Shown here in pieces: positions 35,993 to 39,065 of a stretch of 39,065 nt of DNA. Under the pieces are notes generated by a model. It was not told the DNA's origin and made no database searches. It worked only from the letters and a program-made list of their open reading frames with translations. The DNA is from Deltaproteobacteria bacterium (lineage in GTDB: Bacteria; Myxococcota_A; UBA9160; SZUA-336), in NCBI GenBank assembly GCA_029261895.1, contig JAJDAK010000072.1:1-39065 (forward strand), in the 5' to 3' direction. Each line of letters opens with the position of its first letter. The stretch's first letter is position 1. The position numbers and the translations under genes are program-made.

Positions 35993-36813
35993 CAGAGTAA
36001 CGCGGTGACGTCGGCCAAAATCTTTTCATTTGAATGCTTGAGGCCCATGTAGTGCTTATCGATGTTCCCCTCGGGATCGATCAGGAACGTGATGACCGTG
36101 TGGTCGATATTTCCGTTCGGCTGACGGATGCTACCCACGCGATACCGCTTGAGCATCGCGGCGACTTCCTCTTCCGGTCCGGTTAGGAAGTACCAGTTCT
36201 CGAGATTAGCGCCGTGGGTTTTTGCATAGCGACGCAGTACTGCGGGTGTGTCGAATGTCGGGTCTAGCGATACGGAAACGAAACGCGTTCGTGCCGCGAC
36301 TTCGCGTGACATTGCGGCTTGTAGTTCAGCGTGCGCGGTCGTCACAATCGGACAGGGACCCGCGCAGCGCGTGAAGATGAAATCGAGCAGCACAATTGAA
36401 CCGCGCAGGTCGCGAAGCGAGAGCGGTTCATTCATATGACTCGTCAATGTGAAATCAGGCGCCGCACCGAATTCAAACTTGAGCGAACTCGCGCTGGTTC
36501 CCGAGCTTCCGACATCGGGGGAATCCGAATCAAGCACGCGCAGTGATTCGATCGTCAACATCGTGCCATCGCGAGTCAGGTCGAACTGAACTTTCATGCC
36601 TGGTTCGACGTCCTCGAGCAGGTCGGGAGACTCAACATCAAAGCTCATCGTCATCGCGGGCATGAACCCTGGAATTTCTTCATGCGCAATTTTGATCTGC
36701 TGATCTTCAATGTTGACGGCTTGGACGATGCCCGTCACTTCGTACGCTTCTTTCGATGAAATTCCGCATGCCGTTAGTACAGAGATCATGCTCAGGCAAA
36801 AGAGTCGTTGCAT
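35992..36813 (-). CDS. CusF-Sco1 fusion lipoprotein (copper chaperone)
   Basis: A 273-residue lipoprotein (lipobox LTAC, Cys16). Residues about 24-92 form a CusF-like copper-binding domain (HEEIPGFMPAMTM, with His44, Met51, Met54 and Met56). Residues about 112-273 form the SCO1/SenC thioredoxin-fold domain with Cys150-x3-Cys154 (RCAGPC) and the distal copper ligand His238 (NIDHTV). Sco proteins deliver copper to the CuA centre of cytochrome oxidase. ATG 36813 with gaggagg five bases upstream is preferred over GTG 36819. It is transcribed divergently from the methyltransferase and convergently with frmA. No oxidase genes are in the window. Confidence 0.93.
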   Translation of the reverse strand: MQRLFCLSMISVLTACGISSKEAYEVTGIVQAVNIEDQQIKIAHEEIPGFMPAMTMSFDVESPDLLEDVEPGMKVQFDLTRDGTMLTIESLRVLDSDSPDVGSSGTSASSLKFEFGAAPDFTLTSHMNEPLSLRDLRGSIVLLDFIFTRCAGPCPIVTTAHAELQAAMSREVAARTRFVSVSLDPTFDTPAVLRRYAKTHGANLENWYFLTGPEEEVAAMLKRYRVGSIRQPNGNIDHTVITFLIDPEGNIDKHYMGLKHSNEKILADVTALL

Positions 36814-36863
36814 ACCCACCTCCTCGGATCAGGAGCATACCCGGATGGGCTACATTCCTCGAG

Positions 36864-37700
36864 ATGCGCGGCGCAAATAACGACAGCCAGCGATACTGGA
36901 ATGAGGTCGCGGGGGCGGGATGGGCACGCCAGGCCGAGGTGGTGGATCGCCTCTTCGCCGACCCGACGCAGCGCGCACTGGATACGATTGACTGGTCGCA
37001 GGTGCGCAGCGTGGTCGATCTGGCCTGCGGTTGCGGCGGTCTTGCGTTGGCGGCTGCCCAGCGAACCTCGTCGCCAATATGGGGCATGGATTTCTCGGAG
37101 CCGATGCTGGAATGTGCGCGTCAGCGAGCGCGTGCAGCAGGTTTGAAGCAGCTGGAGTTTCGTGTGGCTGAGCTACAGACCGCCGGCTTCGACCACGAGT
37201 CGGATCTCGTGTTGAGCCGATTTGGTCTGAGCTTTTTCGAGGATCCGCCACTCGCGTTCCGAAACCTTGGAACGGCTCTACGGCGGGGCGGCGTACTCGC
37301 ATTCCTCACCTGGACGCCGGTCGAGGAGAATCCGTTGTTTTCGCTCTTCGCCCAAGTGATGGATCGCTACATGGATAAGCCACCGCAACTGGGCTCGGGA
37401 CCCGGCCCGTTTGGCTTGGCCGATCTCGAGCAGACCCGGGCACTGCTCGAAGGAGCTGGTTTCGACACACCCGAGGTTGAGCGGTACGCGTTCGACCTGA
37501 TTTATCCGTCCCCGGCAGTGGCCTGGTCGACGCAGAGTGATCTCTCGGGCCGCCTTGGGGCCTTTGTGGCGGCTCAAAGCCCGGAAATTCGTGGGGAGAT
37601 CACCCAAATCGTCAAAACCGCGCTCAACCCCTACGCAGATGCTTCGGGCCAGGTCGCGATTCCGGCCGCCACTTGGTGGATTAAGGCTCAGAGGAGCTGA
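36864..37700 (+). CDS. Class I SAM-dependent methyltransferase
   Basis: A 278-residue Rossmann-fold methyltransferase. Motif I is VVDLACGCGG at 50-59, and the acidic/post-I motif GMDFSEPMLE is at 74-83. Later strands (LVLSRFGLSFF, then the GGVLAFLTW region) match the UbiE/COQ5-like and small-molecule methyltransferase pattern. The frame is open back to 36756 across the divergent sco start, so ATG 36864 is taken as the start. The acceptor is unknown. A CoA-transferase gene follows 46 bases downstream, but a probable operator lies between them, so they may be separate transcripts. Confidence 0.88.
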   Translation: MRGANNDSQRYWNEVAGAGWARQAEVVDRLFADPTQRALDTIDWSQVRSVVDLACGCGGLALAAAQRTSSPIWGMDFSEPMLECARQRARAAGLKQLEFRVAELQTAGFDHESDLVLSRFGLSFFEDPPLAFRNLGTALRRGGVLAFLTWTPVEENPLFSLFAQVMDRYMDKPPQLGSGPGPFGLADLEQTRALLEGAGFDTPEVERYAFDLIYPSPAVAWSTQSDLSGRLGAFVAAQSPEIRGEITQIVKTALNPYADASGQVAIPAATWWIKAQRS

Positions 37701-37711
37701 TCTGGTGTAAG

Positions 37712-37726
37712 CTGACGGTCTGTCAG
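37712..37726. promoter_or_regulatory. Possible TetR-type operator upstream of the CoA-transferase
   Basis: ctgac (37712-37716) and gtcag (37722-37726) are perfect inverted halves around ggtct, 20 bases before the CaiB-type start codon. The TGAC-N5-GTCA form resembles operators of TetR-family repressors that often control acyl-CoA genes. No TetR gene is in the window, so this is by resemblance only. Confidence 0.4.
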
Positions 37727-37746
37727 ATTTATAGAGGGATCGCGAA

Positions 37747-38949
37747 ATGCTCCTAAACGGCGTGCGAGTGATCGAAATGGGCATCTGGGTCGCTGGACCC
37801 GCGGCGGGCGGGATTCTCGCCGACTGGGGTGCCGATGTGGTTAAAATCGAACCGCCCGAGGGTGACCCCATGCGCGACGCATTGGGCAAGATCGGTGGTG
37901 TGGCGCTGCCGAGCAATCCACCTTTCGCGCTCGACAACCGCGCGAAACGCTCAGTGGTCGTGGATGCGCGAACCGCGGAGGGGCGTGAGTTGATCCATCG
38001 CCTGATTGCCGACGCGGATATTTTTCTCACCAACTACAGGCGTGAAGCGCTGGAACGCATGGGTGTGGATTTTAAAACACTCTCCGAACTGAACCCCGGA
38101 TTAGTCTACTGCAGCGTCAGCGGCTACGGGCTTGAAGGTCCGGATCGGGACCGCCCGGGTTATGACATCGGTTCGTTCTGGGCTCGCGGGGGTATCGCAC
38201 ATCTGCTGACAACACCCGGCAGCGATCCGGTTCCGAGTCGCGGGGGATTCGGGGATCATGTAACCGCGGTGACGGCGACCGCGGGAATTCTGGCTGCGCT
38301 GCACCATCGCGAGAAGACCGGTGAGGGGCAGCTGGTTGAAGCGTCGCTGCTGCGGACGGCTACCTACACGCTGGGTTGGGATTATTCGATGCAAAGTGAA
38401 TTGGGTTTTGCGCTGCCAGCGATGTCGCGTAGTCGATCGTTCATGCCGACGACGCTCTGTTATAAATGCGGTGATGACCGTTGGATTTGGTTGATCGGTG
38501 TCGAGATGGAACGCCATTGGCCCATTCTTTTGAAAGCACTCGGCCGCGAGGACTTGGCCGAAGACGAGCGCTTCGAAAACGCGCGGGCGCGGGCGCAACA
38601 TACCGAGGAATTGATTGGCACGTTGGATGCTGAGTTCATCAAACGTTCGCGCGATGAATGGGCCAAACGTTTCGATGAGGTAGACCTTTGGTGGGCACCG
38701 ATCCAGACCCCGGCTGAAGTCCTCGAAGATCCGCAGGCGCTCGCGGCCGGTTCATTTGTGGATGTGCCGAACGCGGATGGCAGTGGGACGACGCGAAAGG
38801 TGAGCGGCCCCATTCGCTTCAGCGGAAGCGCGGGTCGTACCGACGCACCGATTCCTGAATTGGGCCAGCACACCGACGACATTTTACGCGGCGCGGGTCT
38901 CGACGACGCGACCATTCAAGAGCTCCGCGATAAAGGCGCCATCCGCTAA
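37747..38949 (+). CDS. Family III CoA-transferase (CaiB/BaiF type)
   Basis: A 400-residue class III CoA-transferase that moves CoA between acyl acids through an aspartyl-CoA thioester. The N-terminal LLNGVRVIEMGIWVAGPAAG opening and the CoA-binding NYRREALERMG segment are typical. The catalytic Asp is Asp170 in GGFGDHVTA, aligned with Asp169 of formyl-CoA transferase. The C-terminal half carries the FFDEVDLWWAPIQTP-like substrate region. ATG 37747 has agaggga upstream. Substrate specificity within CaiB/BaiF/Frc/alpha-methylacyl-CoA racemase relatives cannot be assigned. The stop is one base from the terminal repeat. Confidence 0.93.
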   Translation: MLLNGVRVIEMGIWVAGPAAGGILADWGADVVKIEPPEGDPMRDALGKIGGVALPSNPPFALDNRAKRSVVVDARTAEGRELIHRLIADADIFLTNYRREALERMGVDFKTLSELNPGLVYCSVSGYGLEGPDRDRPGYDIGSFWARGGIAHLLTTPGSDPVPSRGGFGDHVTAVTATAGILAALHHREKTGEGQLVEASLLRTATYTLGWDYSMQSELGFALPAMSRSRSFMPTTLCYKCGDDRWIWLIGVEMERHWPILLKALGREDLAEDERFENARARAQHTEELIGTLDAEFIKRSRDEWAKRFDEVDLWWAPIQTPAEVLEDPQALAAGSFVDVPNADGSGTTRKVSGPIRFSGSAGRTDAPIPELGQHTDDILRGAGLDDATIQELRDKGAIR

Positions 38950-38950
38950 C

Positions 38951-39020
38951 CGCAATTAGTGGGGATGCAATTAATGGGGACGTTGGATGTAAATGCAAAT
39001 AATTGGGTCGTTGGGTTAAA
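38951..39020. repeat. Inverted copies of the left-end repeat
   Basis: tgcaattaatggggacg at 38966-38982 (exact through 38986) is the reverse complement of 50-70. A second copy with three mismatches in 21 lies at 38994-39014, a 28-base period, and a degenerate partial copy is at 38951-38965. The following ttaaa (39016-39020) mirrors the left-end tttaacc. The last 45 bases of the window are AT-rich with a G-run and show nothing else. Confidence 0.8.
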
Positions 39021-39065
39021 TATTTGAAAGATTTTTGAGGGGGCAAAGGGGGGAGAGTGTTTAAA

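Noticed and set aside
1..39065. Circular element or composite transposon bounded by the end repeats
   Set aside because: The end repeats are inverted, not direct, so they do not show circularity. The interior is chromosomal housekeeping genes with no transposase.

Overview
This is a 39 kb stretch of ordinary bacterial chromosome, probably a complete metagenomic contig. Base composition is moderately GC-rich. There are no tRNA, rRNA, phage or transposase genes. The gene set (folate-dependent TrmFO, HslVU, a sigma-54 activator, many TPR proteins, an archaeal-type ValRS, a CusF-Sco1 fusion and a YCF48/RND/DUF1302-like envelope cluster) fits a Gram-negative lineage of the former Deltaproteobacteria (Myxococcota, Desulfobacterota or Binatota-like). 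That placement is inference from gene content and is only moderately secure.

Layout. Positions 1-182 hold a long perfect inverted repeat and two tandem copies of a short repeat that reappears inverted at 38951-39020. From 183 to 5372 run a sigma-54 activator with a degenerate receiver, an 800-residue TPR lipoprotein and a LysM protein. From 5369 to 8718 on the minus strand are valS and a CPBP (CAAX-type) membrane protease. From about 8769 to 20086 is a compact plus-strand run: dprA, trmFO, xerC, hslV, hslU, argB, argF, then a J-domain/TPR protein, a lidless Hsp70 and a TPR protein, then argG. After a 412-base gap, 20499-30528 carries a YCF48 propeller lipoprotein containing an OmpA-like insertion, a 1075-residue RND permease and a 1741-residue cysteine-rich outer-membrane protein. 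From 30561 to 34832 are purN, a REC-GAF-GGDEF regulator, aspS and a small LysM protein. From 34872 to 38949 are class III alcohol dehydrogenase, a minus-strand CusF-Sco1 lipoprotein, a SAM methyltransferase and a CaiB-type CoA-transferase.

Two assemblies look most worth following. The first is the co-transcribed chaperone triad (J-TPR, lidless Hsp70, TPR with a helical C-terminal domain) placed between argF and argG. The second is the three-gene envelope cluster, which has candidate parts in the inner membrane (RND), periplasm/peptidoglycan (propeller with OmpA-like insert) and outer membrane (giant DUF1302-like barrel). It looks like a trans-envelope export route for an unknown, probably hydrophobic, substrate.

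Non-ATG starts are frequent, and many genes abut or overlap by four bases, so start sites were chosen mainly from Shine-Dalgarno sequences, signal peptides and family N-termini.
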